Positions 25,708 through 33,167 of a stretch of 64,000 bases of DNA are shown one piece after another; the first letter of the stretch is position 1; each line of letters starts with the position of its first letter. The DNA comes from Fodinibacter sp963834965 (GTDB lineage: Bacteria; Actinomycetota; Actinomycetes; Actinomycetales; Dermatophilaceae). A program made the position numbers and the translations under genes. The notes under the pieces were generated by a model that saw only the letters and a program-made list of their open reading frames with translations, was not told where the DNA came from and ran no database searches. Location of the stretch: the NCBI GenBank assembly GCA_963834965.1, contig CAWIEI010000035.1, positions 224,597 to 288,596 of the forward strand. Reading direction: 5' to 3'.

Positions 25708-27405
25708 TCAGGCGTCGACGATGACCGGGATGATCAGCGGGCTGCGCCGGTGGGTGCGGTGGGCCCAGGTGGATGCCGCCCGGCGCACGAGCTCCTCGAT
25801 CTGGTCGAGGTCCTCGATGCCGTCTCGAGCAGCCTTGGTGAGCGCGGCTTGGATGGCGGGGGTGGCGGCCGAGAAGTCCAGCACCTCGGGCGGGAAGCCG
25901 TGGGCGAGGTAGTCGGGGTCCTCCTGCAGCGTGCCGGTGTCGGGGTCGACGATGCAGACGATCGTGACGACGCCCTCCTCGGCGAGGGTGCGGCGCACGT
26001 GCAAGGTCTCCTCGGTGGCCCCGCCGACCGTCATCGCGTCGACATACACCAGCCCCGCCGGCACCGTGCCGGTGATGGTCGCCCGACCGTCGACGAGGTC
26101 GATGACGCTGCCGTCCTGGGCGATGAGCACCCGGTCGCGGTCGACGCCGGTGCGGATCGCGATGTCGGCGTTCGCGCGCAGGTGCCGCCACTCGCCGTGC
26201 ACCGGCAGCACGTTGGTGGGCCGGATGATGTTGAAGCAGTATGCGAGCTCGCCGGCACTGGCGTGGCCGGAGACGTGCACCTTGGCGTTGCCCTTGTGCA
26301 CCACGTTGGCTCCCCAGCGGGTGAGCTCGTTGATGACGCGGTAGATGGCGTTCTCGTTGCCCGGGATCAGCGAGCTGGCCATCAGCACCGTGTCGCCCGC
26401 GGTGATGCTGACCGGGTGGTCGCGGTTGGCCATCCTGGCCAGGGCCGCCATCGGCTCGCCCTGCGACCCGGTGGCGATGATCGTCTGCTGGTCGGGGCGC
26501 AGCCGGTCCAGGGCCTTGAGGTCCTTGACGACCAGACCGTCGGGGATCTTCAGGTAGCCCAGCTCGCGGGCGATGCCCATGTTGCGCACCATCGAGCGCC
26601 CCACGAAGGCGACCTTGCGGCCGTGCCGCTGGGCGGCATCCAGGATCTGCTGGATGCGGTGCACGTGGCTGGCGAAGCTCGAGACGATGACCCGGCCGGT
26701 GGTGGTGCGAAAGACGGTGTCGATGGCCGGCGCGAGCTCCTCCTCCGAGAGGAGGAACCCCGGCACCTCGGCGTTGGTGGAGTCGACGAGGAAGAGGTCG
26801 ACGCCCTCCTCGCCGAGACGGGCGAAGGCCCGCAGGTCGGTGACCCGGCCGTCGAGCGGGAACTGGTCCATCTTGAAGTCACCGGTGTGCAGCACCAGTC
26901 CGGCGGCGGTGCGGATGGCGACCGCGAGCCCGTCGGGGATGGAGTGGTTGACGGCGACGAACTCGCAGTCGAAGGCGCCGAAGGTGCGTCGGTCGCCCTC
27001 GGCGACCACCACGGTGCGCGGGGTGATCTTGTGCTCGACCAGCTTGGCCTCGATGAGCGCCAGGGTGAGCCGCGAGCCGATGACGGGGATGTCGGGCCGC
27101 TCGCGCAGCAGGTAGGGCACCCCGCCGATGTGGTCTTCGTGGCCGTGGGTGAGCACGATGGCGTCGACCTTGTCGAGGCGGTCGCGGATCCAGGTGAAGT
27201 CGGGGATGATCACGTCGACGCCCGGCTGGTGCTCGTCGGGGAACAGCACCCCGCAGTCGACGATGAGCAGGCGGCCCTGGTGCTCGAAGACGGTCATGTT
27301 GCGGCCGATCTCGCCCAGGCCACCGAGGGGCACGACCCGGAGGCCGTTTCGGGGCAGGGTGGGGAGCGAGTCGCTGCTCTTGCGGCGGGGACCCCGGCGG
27401 CTCAT
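25708..27405 (-). CDS. rnj: Ribonuclease J
   Basis: A 565-aa MBL-fold/beta-CASP RNase acting in mRNA decay and rRNA maturation, with 5'-3' exo- and endonuclease activity. GGLGEIGRNM at about 29-38, zinc motif LTHGHEDHIGG at about 85-95, HTGDFKMD, DSTNAEVPG, and the beta-CASP motifs SSFASHVHR and ATGSQGEPMAAL are all present, ending with PVHGEWRHLRANADIA. Length is normal for actinobacteria. The basic start (MSRRGPRRKSSDS) is family-typical. Its ATG overlaps the TGA of a 24-codon upstream frame (27402-27476). The usual dapA neighbour is absent; the coupled leader is unusual. Confidence 0.93.
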   Translation of the reverse strand: MSRRGPRRKSSDSLPTLPRNGLRVVPLGGLGEIGRNMTVFEHQGRLLIVDCGVLFPDEHQPGVDVIIPDFTWIRDRLDKVDAIVLTHGHEDHIGGVPYLLRERPDIPVIGSRLTLALIEAKLVEHKITPRTVVVAEGDRRTFGAFDCEFVAVNHSIPDGLAVAIRTAAGLVLHTGDFKMDQFPLDGRVTDLRAFARLGEEGVDLFLVDSTNAEVPGFLLSEEELAPAIDTVFRTTTGRVIVSSFASHVHRIQQILDAAQRHGRKVAFVGRSMVRNMGIARELGYLKIPDGLVVKDLKALDRLRPDQQTIIATGSQGEPMAALARMANRDHPVSITAGDTVLMASSLIPGNENAIYRVINELTRWGANVVHKGNAKVHVSGHASAGELAYCFNIIRPTNVLPVHGEWRHLRANADIAIRTGVDRDRVLIAQDGSVIDLVDGRATITGTVPAGLVYVDAMTVGGATEETLHVRRTLAEEGVVTIVCIVDPDTGTLQEDPDYLAHGFPPEVLDFSAATPAIQAALTKAARDGIEDLDQIEELVRRAASTWAHRTHRRSPLIIPVIVDA

Positions 27406-27476
27406 CGGGCGCCCCCCGAGACAGCGAGGCGGGCGGTCGTGGATCGGGTCAGGATGGTGCGGTGGGGGTGGTTCAC
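27402..27476 (-). CDS. Putative 24-aa leader peptide coupled to rnj
   Basis: GTG at 27474-27476 follows GGAGAAAC at good spacing. The frame encodes 24 residues rich in Arg, Thr and His (NHPHRTILTRSTTARLAVSG) and ends in TGA overlapping the rnj ATG (ATGA 27402-27405). It is too short to be an ordinary gene and may set rnj translation. It could also be the 3' stub of a lost gene, but the good ribosome site argues against that. Confidence 0.4.
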   Translation of the reverse strand: MNHPHRTILTRSTTARLAVSGGAR

Positions 27477-27736
27477 GTTTCTCCGTTGGTCGGGACGCCG
27501 GTCAGAAGGGTTCGGCCGCGGGTCGCGGTCCGCGCGGGTAGGGCACCCGGCTCGGATGCCGTCGCGCGTCGCGGCGGTGCGAGGGATCGGTGCTGCCGGG
27601 CGGTGACGCCGGCCACGGCGTGCCCGACGGCCCCGAGGGTGGTCAGGAGGCAAACCTACCGCGCTTGCCGCCCGGGAACGGCAGCGCGGACGCCGACAGG
27701 GGGCGCCACGGCTGGGGGCGCCCGTCGGGTGCGAGG

Positions 27737-28177
27737 CTACTCCTGCTCGAGCAGCGACTTCAGCCGCGCGAGGTCCTTGGTGGTGGCGCGCCGCATCGCC
27801 TGCTCGAGCACGGGGGCCGCGATGCGCGAGAACCCGGACGGAGTGCCACAGTTGCGCAGGGTCATCCTCGTGCCACCGGCGTCCGTCGCCTCCCAGGTGT
27901 AGGTCGTCTCCATCGGGAAGGGGCCGTCGGCAGTGCGCATGACGAGGCGGTGCCCAAGGTCGAGCTCGACGACCTCGTAGGTGTAGGCGAGCCGTCGGCC
28001 GAGGAACTGGGCCACGAAGTCCATCCGCGACCCCACAGCCAGGGGCGGTGGGGTCTGCCAGTCGACCGACCGGATGTTCGCGTACCAGCGTGGGGCGTTG
28101 GTCGGGTCGCCAGCGAACCGGGCCACCTCGGCGACGGGGCCCTGGATCGTCGTCTCGACCTGCACGTCGACGCTCAC
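27737..28177 (-). CDS. SRPBCC-family (START-like) protein
   Basis: A 146-aa single-domain helix-grip protein: VDVQVETTIQGPVAEVARFA with WYANIRSVDWQT, then GSRMDFVAQFLGRRLAYTYE and TTYTWEATDAGGTRMTLRNC, closing with a long C-terminal helix (APVLEQAMRRATTKDLARLK). Such polyketide-cyclase/dehydrase-like proteins bind lipids or hydrophobic ligands; the ligand is unknown. It is separated from rnj by about 260 nt in which I see no other gene, and follows the GH13 gene by 12 nt, so it may be co-transcribed with ohrR and GH13. Confidence 0.85.
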   Translation of the reverse strand: MSVDVQVETTIQGPVAEVARFAGDPTNAPRWYANIRSVDWQTPPPLAVGSRMDFVAQFLGRRLAYTYEVVELDLGHRLVMRTADGPFPMETTYTWEATDAGGTRMTLRNCGTPSGFSRIAAPVLEQAMRRATTKDLARLKSLLEQE

Positions 28178-28189
28178 CCTGTGACCTTC

Positions 28190-29449
28190 TCACGCCCGAA
28201 GGGCCCATGAGTGAGCCGGCACCTGCTCGCCCCCCAGCACCACGGGCTCGTCCGAGAGGTTGAGGGCGAGCTCGGCCTGCTCGCCGTTCCGTCCGGTGGC
28301 GGTGAGCAGCACCGACTCGTTGCTCAGCTGTGAGGTCGCCACCCGCGCGCGGGCCAGCCACGGGTTCTGGCGGCGGAAGGCGATGGCCTCCTGGTGCCGG
28401 TGGAACACCTCGTTGCGTGGCCAGTCGCCGGGCGAGCGGGGGAACTCCGGGCGCACTGCGTCATCCCCACCGGCCCGCTCCTCCTTGGTGCCCGTGAGCC
28501 CGCGCTCGTCGCCCGCGTAGACGGCGGGCGTCCCGGCGACGAAGCACAGCACGGCGACGGCGTGAGTGACGTGGCGCTGGTCGGTGATCGCCGACGCCAG
28601 CCGGGTCACGTCGTGGTTGCCGACGAAGGTCAGGGGGAGGAATGCCTCGGCGAACTCGTCGTGCCGCTGGAGCGACCAGGCGAGCTCGAACCAGTTCCGC
28701 TCCTCGATCGAGCTGCGGATCGCCTTCCACAGCTCGTACTGGGTGACCGAGTCGAGGCCGGACTCCTCGACGTAGCCGACGTAGTCGCCGTGGATGACCT
28801 CACCCACGAACCACGCCTCCGAGAACCTCTCGCGCAGCGGCCCGATCGTCTTGCGCCAGAACGCAGCTGGCACTGTATACGCAGCGTCGAGGCGCCATCC
28901 GTCGATGCCGCGCGCAAGCCAGTGCGCCATGACGTCGCTGACGGATGCCACCACCTCGGGGTTGTCGTGGTCGAGCACGACGAGGTTGTCGTGGCCCTCG
29001 AACACCTGCACCTCGAGCCCGTCGACGGTGCGGGCTCCCTGGCCGGTGGCAAACCGGGCTGCTGCTGCGGAACCGGGGCCGGCGGCCACCGCCTCCTGCC
29101 ACCAGGGGTGCGCGCGGCCGACGTGGTTGAACACCCCGTCGAGCAACACGCGGATGCCGCGTTCCCTGCACGCGCGAAACAGCGCGTCGGCATCGGCGTC
29201 GTCCCCGAGCCGCGGGTCGATGCGCAGGTGGTCGACGGTGTCGTAGCCGTGGGACTGGGAGTCGAAGATCGGGCCGAGCAACAGGCCGTTGCACCCGAGG
29301 TCGAGCAGGTCGTCGAGCCACGCCGTGACGCGGCCCAGCTCGTGGGCGACCTCGCCCTGCGGGTTGGTCGTCGTGTCGGCACCGACGAAGCCCAGGGGGT
29401 AGGCGTGCCACCAGATGGCGGTGTCGGCCCACTGCCGGCCGGTCGTCAT
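28190..29449 (-). CDS. GH13 alpha-amylase-family enzyme
   Basis: A 419-aa (beta/alpha)8 glycosidase with the four GH13 regions: I DGVFNHVGR at about 105, II GWRLDAAY with the nucleophile Asp at about 183, III FVGEVIHGDY with the acid/base Glu at about 217, and IV FVGNHDVTR with the transition-state Asp at about 275. A short C-terminal beta domain follows. There is no signal peptide, so it acts in the cytoplasm on short alpha-glucans. Exact specificity (amylase, glucanotransferase, glucosidase) is not readable. Its ATG overlaps the ohrR stop (ATGA 29446-29449), an unexpected coupling to a peroxide regulator. Confidence 0.88.
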   Translation of the reverse strand: MTTGRQWADTAIWWHAYPLGFVGADTTTNPQGEVAHELGRVTAWLDDLLDLGCNGLLLGPIFDSQSHGYDTVDHLRIDPRLGDDADADALFRACRERGIRVLLDGVFNHVGRAHPWWQEAVAAGPGSAAAARFATGQGARTVDGLEVQVFEGHDNLVVLDHDNPEVVASVSDVMAHWLARGIDGWRLDAAYTVPAAFWRKTIGPLRERFSEAWFVGEVIHGDYVGYVEESGLDSVTQYELWKAIRSSIEERNWFELAWSLQRHDEFAEAFLPLTFVGNHDVTRLASAITDQRHVTHAVAVLCFVAGTPAVYAGDERGLTGTKEERAGGDDAVRPEFPRSPGDWPRNEVFHRHQEAIAFRRQNPWLARARVATSQLSNESVLLTATGRNGEQAELALNLSDEPVVLGGEQVPAHSWALRA

Positions 29450-29895
29450 GCGGGCCGCCCGGCGGCGTCGAGGTTGTGGATGAGGCCGCTGAGCAGGTGC
29501 TGGAGCTGGCCGAACTCCTCGGCCTCGAAGCCGATCGACCGGGCCACCTCACCGGGGACGCCGGCGACATCGCGCCGCAAGCGCTCTCCCTCGGCGGTGG
29601 TGGTCGCCACCACACGTCGCTCGTCGAGCGGGTCGCGCCGGCGCGCCACCCGGCCGGAGGCCTCGAGCCGCTTGAGCAGGGGCGTCAGGGTGCCTGAGTC
29701 GAGCCGGAGCCGGCCACCCAGCTCGCCGACCGACAGCGCACCGTCGGTCCACAGGGCCAGCATCACCAGGTACTGCGGGTAGGTCAGCCCCACGTCGGCC
29801 AGCACCTCGGTGTAGCGGCGGGTGACAGCCCGAGTCGCGGCGTACAGCGGGAAGCAGATCTGCCGGTCGAGGTCCAACGGGTCGCTCGTGCTCAC
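29446..29895 (-). CDS. ohrR: OhrR, organic-hydroperoxide-sensing MarR repressor
   Basis: A 149-aa winged-helix repressor. The peroxidatic Cys lies in DRQICFPLYAATRAVTR (Cys14), the position used by OhrR. The MarR wing follows with LTYPQYLVMLALW, GGRLRLDSGTLTPLLKRLEA and RDPLDERRVVATTT. Organic hydroperoxides oxidise the Cys and release DNA. GTG 29895 lies 6 nt after an extended -10 (TGGTATCAT, minus strand, hexamer 29907-29902), so the mRNA is probably leaderless. It is divergent from ohr; the shared 59-nt gap holds one palindromic operator (29919-29939). It is co-translated with a GH13 gene. Confidence 0.92.
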   Translation of the reverse strand: MSTSDPLDLDRQICFPLYAATRAVTRRYTEVLADVGLTYPQYLVMLALWTDGALSVGELGGRLRLDSGTLTPLLKRLEASGRVARRRDPLDERRVVATTTAEGERLRRDVAGVPGEVARSIGFEAEEFGQLQHLLSGLIHNLDAAGRPA

Positions 29896-29954
29896 GCGTC
29901 GATGATACCAGTTCCAGTTTGCACAATTCCATTGTGCCCAATATAATTGTCCTC
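29895..29954. promoter_or_regulatory. ohr-ohrR divergent promoter and OhrR operator
   Basis: On the plus strand TTGCAC (29919-29924), 17 nt, TATAAT (29942-29947) is a near-consensus housekeeping promoter. The palindrome GCACAAT-TCC-ATTGTGC (29921-29937) overlaps its -35 and spacer, where OhrR would block both directions. Both start codons lie about 7 nt from their -10 boxes, so both transcripts look leaderless. Confidence 0.75.
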
Positions 29955-30371
29955 ATGAACATCATCTACACCGCCTCCGCTGTCGCCACCGGCGACGGCC
30001 GCAACGGCCACGTCCAGACCTTCGACGGCATCCTCGACGCCCCGGTCCGCACTCCCAAGGAGCTCGGTGGCGAGGGCGGGGCCACCAACCCCGAGCAGCT
30101 CTTCGCGGCCGGCTACGCCGCCTGCTTCCACTCCGCGCTGAAGCTGGTCGCCGCATCCATGAAGGTCGACACCACCGACTCCGAGGTCGTCGCCGACGTC
30201 TCGCTGGGCCGCAACGACCACGGGGGCTTCGGCCTCGCGGTGCGGCTCGAGGTGGCGCTGCCGGAGGTGAGCCGCGAGGTCGCCCAGCAGGTCATCGAGC
30301 AGGCGCACCAGGTGTGCCCCTACTCCAACGCCACCCGCGGCAACGTCGAGGTCGCCCTCGAGGTCGCCTGA
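29955..30371 (+). CDS. ohr: Organic hydroperoxide resistance protein Ohr
   Basis: A 138-aa thiol peroxidase of the Ohr/OsmC family that reduces organic and lipid hydroperoxides with dihydrolipoyl-linked reductants. Start IIYTASAVATGDGRNGHV; the peroxidatic Cys is in AAGYAACFHSALKL at about 58 and the resolving Cys in AHQVCPYSNATRG at about 122; catalytic Arg in LDAPVRTPKELGG. ATG 29955 is only 7 nt from TATAAT, so translation is leaderless; the in-frame ATG at 29919 would lie inside the operator. Divergent ohrR supplies regulation. A CGGGGG/CCCCCG stem after the stop (about 30376-30400) may terminate it. Confidence 0.93.
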   Translation: MNIIYTASAVATGDGRNGHVQTFDGILDAPVRTPKELGGEGGATNPEQLFAAGYAACFHSALKLVAASMKVDTTDSEVVADVSLGRNDHGGFGLAVRLEVALPEVSREVAQQVIEQAHQVCPYSNATRGNVEVALEVA

Positions 30372-31042
30372 CGTCGGGGGGCCGCACGAGAACCCCCGGC
30401 GCCGGCCCGCAGACCTCGAGCCTCGTGCTCGTCGAGGAGGCGCACCGGCATCCGCCCATCATCACCGACCGGATGCCGGGCCAGCGACGCGCGCTGTCCG
30501 TACCCAGTCCTTCACGGACATGCCGAATGGCGGGAGTGGGCGCTGCCAGTCGACCGGTCACGACATGCCCGTGAGAATCGCGATCCCGGGCATGTCTCGA
30601 CCCCTCGATCCGCCCATCGGCCCGGAGGTGATGCACAGGGCGCGCCCTATCGCGCACGATGCATCACGCGAGGCCGTCAACCCTGGCAGGGGCGCAGGAT
30701 GTCGCGCCCCTGGCAGGACCTCCCCGCTTCTGACCGTGCCGAATGTCGGCCGGATGGTCCGTGGCAGCAAGGGTTCCGGTCACCCGTTGCGAGCCCGGAG
30801 CCACTGGACCGCTCAACAGCCAGTCGGCTTTCGGCGCGCTGTCGCTGAGCACAGCAGAGCCAACCTCGGTGCCCACTGCCTGTTGGCCGGTTCGCTCGCC
30901 CGGTCTTGTCGCGACTGGTGAAGTCGCGCGACATGCGTTCGGCCGTGGCGGCAACGTGTTTGGGTGAGTACCGGCACTCAATCGATGAATGGCCTTACTG
31001 GGCAGACTCGGGAGCCCGGCTGGCGGATCTTTCGCGGTTCCT
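30372..31042. other. 671-nt gap without a supportable gene
   Basis: Three inverted repeats are visible: CCGGCATCC/GGATGCCGG (30445-30453/30471-30479), ACATGCCCG/CGGGCATGT (30563-30571/30587-30595) and CAGGGGCGC/GCGCCCCTG (30687-30695/30704-30712). Frames open here have no ribosome sites and atypical composition. This marks the start of a stretch with small orphan genes and decay. Confidence 0.55.
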
Positions 31043-31432
31043 TCAGCTTGGGTTGTCGGTGAACCCTGCCTCGGCGTCGGCGGCGACGATCTGCGGTTGG
31101 AATCGCTCCTTGATCCAATGGCGCTGACCCAGGAGGGTGAACTGCCCCCACCGGCCCGACACGGGCCCGAGCCGAGTAGCTCGGGGCAATGTCGCCACGA
31201 TCGATTTGGGGTTAGCCCCCCCGGAGATGCTGGGAGCGTCCAGGACGTAGATCGCGTCCTGGGTGACGGCGACGCACCGGTAGGTGATCCAGGGCATGGT
31301 CAGTCCCGTCATCCAGTTGATGACGAACAGGGCGAAGCTGGACGCCGTCTGGCAGACGAACGCCTGCCGGACCTCGCTGCCCACCGGCAGGGAAGACTTA
31401 GCCCGTTCCGCCAGCTGCTCGGGTGTTGCCAC
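31043..31432 (-). CDS. Small PH-domain-like actinobacterial protein
   Basis: A 129-aa protein. AERAKSSLPVGSEVRQAFVC starts a helix-strand unit, a hydrophobic stretch follows (SSFALFVINWMTGLTM), then YRCVAVTQDAIYVLDA, PKSIVATLPRATRLGPVSG and WGQFTLLGQRHWIKERF, a pattern of beta strands and one helix seen in bacterial PH-like domains. GTG 31432 has AAGGAG 9 nt upstream. Function unknown. It stands alone between gaps. Confidence 0.7.
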   Translation of the reverse strand: MATPEQLAERAKSSLPVGSEVRQAFVCQTASSFALFVINWMTGLTMPWITYRCVAVTQDAIYVLDAPSISGGANPKSIVATLPRATRLGPVSGRWGQFTLLGQRHWIKERFQPQIVAADAEAGFTDNPS

Positions 31433-31571
31433 TGATCCACGCTCCTTGGATCTGGCCGAGGTGACGCTGCCACGTCAGCCTCGGCTTGACGGTGTTGCTG
31501 ACGGCTACCGGACGAAGGAACACCCAAGTGCGCCAGCGACGCCCGCGGTCCCCCTCGACTGCATCTCGACA

Positions 31572-31964
31572 CTAGCTCCCGAGGGCAAGCTCGAGCTCAA
31601 CGAGGTAACCGTTGAAGTTCAGGGAGCTGCTGCGCCGCTCACGACCATCAACCCGGTCCACCGGGACGATCTCGGAAGTGCCGGCGACGGGGTGGAGCGT
31701 GCGTTGGTCCCCGCCGGGTGACGGCGCATAGCGGCTGTAGGCGCACCGGATGCCGAGCACCTTGCCGCGGCGGCGGCGTGCGCCTTCATTGGGACCGTGG
31801 CGGTCATGGTGGTGCGTCACACGGGACGCGAGCTCGTCGCCGATGACGTCCGGGAGCCAGTTGTCCTCCGGGGCCGCGACCAGGTCCCACTCGACGATGT
31901 CGTGTACAGCGAACGACTCGCCGCAGCATTCCATCTGCCAGCTCGAGTACCAGATGAGCGCCAC
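31572..31964 (-). CDS. DUF6578-like small protein
   Basis: A 130-aa protein opening with IWYSSWQMECCGESFAVHDI, a signature of small actinobacterial proteins annotated as DUF6578. His/Asp-rich middle (ASRVTHHHDRHG) and C-terminal strands follow. The CC pair and His cluster could bind metal, but this is speculation. ATG 31964 is the only good start; no strong ribosome site. Function unknown. Confidence 0.65.
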   Translation of the reverse strand: MALIWYSSWQMECCGESFAVHDIVEWDLVAAPEDNWLPDVIGDELASRVTHHHDRHGPNEGARRRRGKVLGIRCAYSRYAPSPGGDQRTLHPVAGTSEIVPVDRVDGRERRSSSLNFNGYLVELELALGS

Positions 31965-32406
31965 TGGGTCACTGTTGCAGACTCGTCGGTTCGGCGGTCA
32001 GTGGGACCACGTCTCACCGCCCACCGTCGACAAGCTTCCGGCTGCCCCCGGTCGCGCCGCGTGACGCCCGCGCCACCGACCTCAGGAACGCGGTGCGCGT
32101 CGGCGACCCTCGCCACCACGGCCGCAACTGACGCACCGACTCCCGGATGCCGTGCCGTGTCACCCACCCCGAGTGGCGCGGCACGGCATCCCGGTCGTCT
32201 GCGAGGTACACGGCATCCACCCTGCTGCGTCCCCCTGACGCGCAGTCGCATCGGCACCGCGACGCCAGAAGCGTGCCGCCTCGGCGCACCGGGTTCGACG
32301 GCATGTCACCAGACACCATGACTTCGGCGGCGGGACGCCTCGTCCGAACCGGTCAGTGGCAATGTGGGGCGTGCAATTTCCCGTACTTGGGTACATATTC
32401 GCTCGA
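31965..32406. other. 442-nt gap holding a large inverted repeat
   Basis: GGATGCCGTGCCG (32145-32157) pairs with CGGCACGGCATCC (32179-32191), 13-nt arms and a 21-nt loop. No gene is supported. The right end (about 32380-32400) aligns with the operator region of the XRE gene at 40568-40587, but its dyad is degraded. Confidence 0.55.
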
Positions 32407-32703
32407 GTGACTTCACGGGACCGTCTCCTCGAGCGCCTGACGGCGCTGATCGAGGCCGCCGGTTTCGACCGGAGCCAGGCGGCGCATGCCGTTGGGTGCA
32501 CCCCTTCCCGGCTGGGGGCTGCCTGGCCGGTCGCACCGTCCCTTCAGCACTGGTTCTGATCGACCTCGAAGACGCAGCTGAGCAGGCAGCACACCGCACG
32601 TGGATGCGGGCCTCGGATGTCATCGACGCGGTCGCCACCCACTGTGACTCTGATCCGTTGTGGGCAATGCGATGCTGCTCCAAGGACGTGACCAGTCCCT
32701 CGC
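32407..32703 (+). pseudogene. XRE-type regulator, decayed copy B
   Basis: Compared with the intact gene at 40599-41156, this copy keeps the GTG start (TSRDRLLERLTALIEAAGF, SQAAHAVGCTPSRLG). It has lost one base at about 32516 (CTGGGGGCTGCC against CTGGGAGACTACC), another at about 32671, and everything after the residues equivalent to GRDQSLA, about 85 C-terminal codons. The break joins directly to the nucleotidyltransferase remnant at about 32704. Confidence 0.8.
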
Positions 32704-33160
32704 ACCGACTTCGACGCAACGCAGATCCGACAACTGCTCGACGAGCTCGACCATCGCCTCGGCGCCGCTGGAATCGCGGCGGCGGTCTACGTCGTCGGCG
32801 GGGCTGCCATCGCACTCCAGCTTCCCGACGCAGACCGCCGGACTCAACAGCTCGATGCCGTCGCGACCGATGACCGGGTCGCCGTCATCGTTGCGCAGAT
32901 GGCCGACGATCTCGGGCTGCCCGAAGGGTGGCTCAACGGAGCCGCCCGCCCGGTCCTCCCAGCCATCCCCGCTGATGCGCTCACTCCACCCAGCTCCCCG
33001 GGCTGCGTGTTCGATTCGATTGGCGTCACTCGAGCAGCTGCTCGCCATGAAGCTGCCGCCCGGCCGAGCACGCGACCACGCCGACATCATCAGCCTGGCA
33101 ACGGTGCTGCAGGTGAACCCGGAGAGAGGTCACGTCCGACTCGTCACGCACCGGCCGGAA
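32704..33160 (+). pseudogene. Nucleotidyltransferase (AbiEii/DUF6036-like), decayed copy B
   Basis: This aligns with 41153-41692. The start codon was lost in a deletion of about 260 nt. The core still reads VYVVGGAAIALQLPDADRRT, but the catalytic-type TQDID of copy A is TQQLD here. A 5-nt length difference near 33010 shifts the frame before LEQLLAMKL. Where copy A has the premature TAG, this copy reads GAT (Asp), which gives the ancestral codon. It abuts the end of the sulfatase gene. Confidence 0.8.
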
Positions 33161-33167
33161 GAGCGGG

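Noticed and set aside
25477..27606. Plus-strand 709-aa frame
   Set aside because: Antisense shadow of rnj and the kinase start; rich in Asp/Val/Gly repeats without domain signatures.
30919..30970. Possible short coding frame near TGGTGAAGTCGCGCGACATG
   Set aside because: No ribosome site, short and without family motif.
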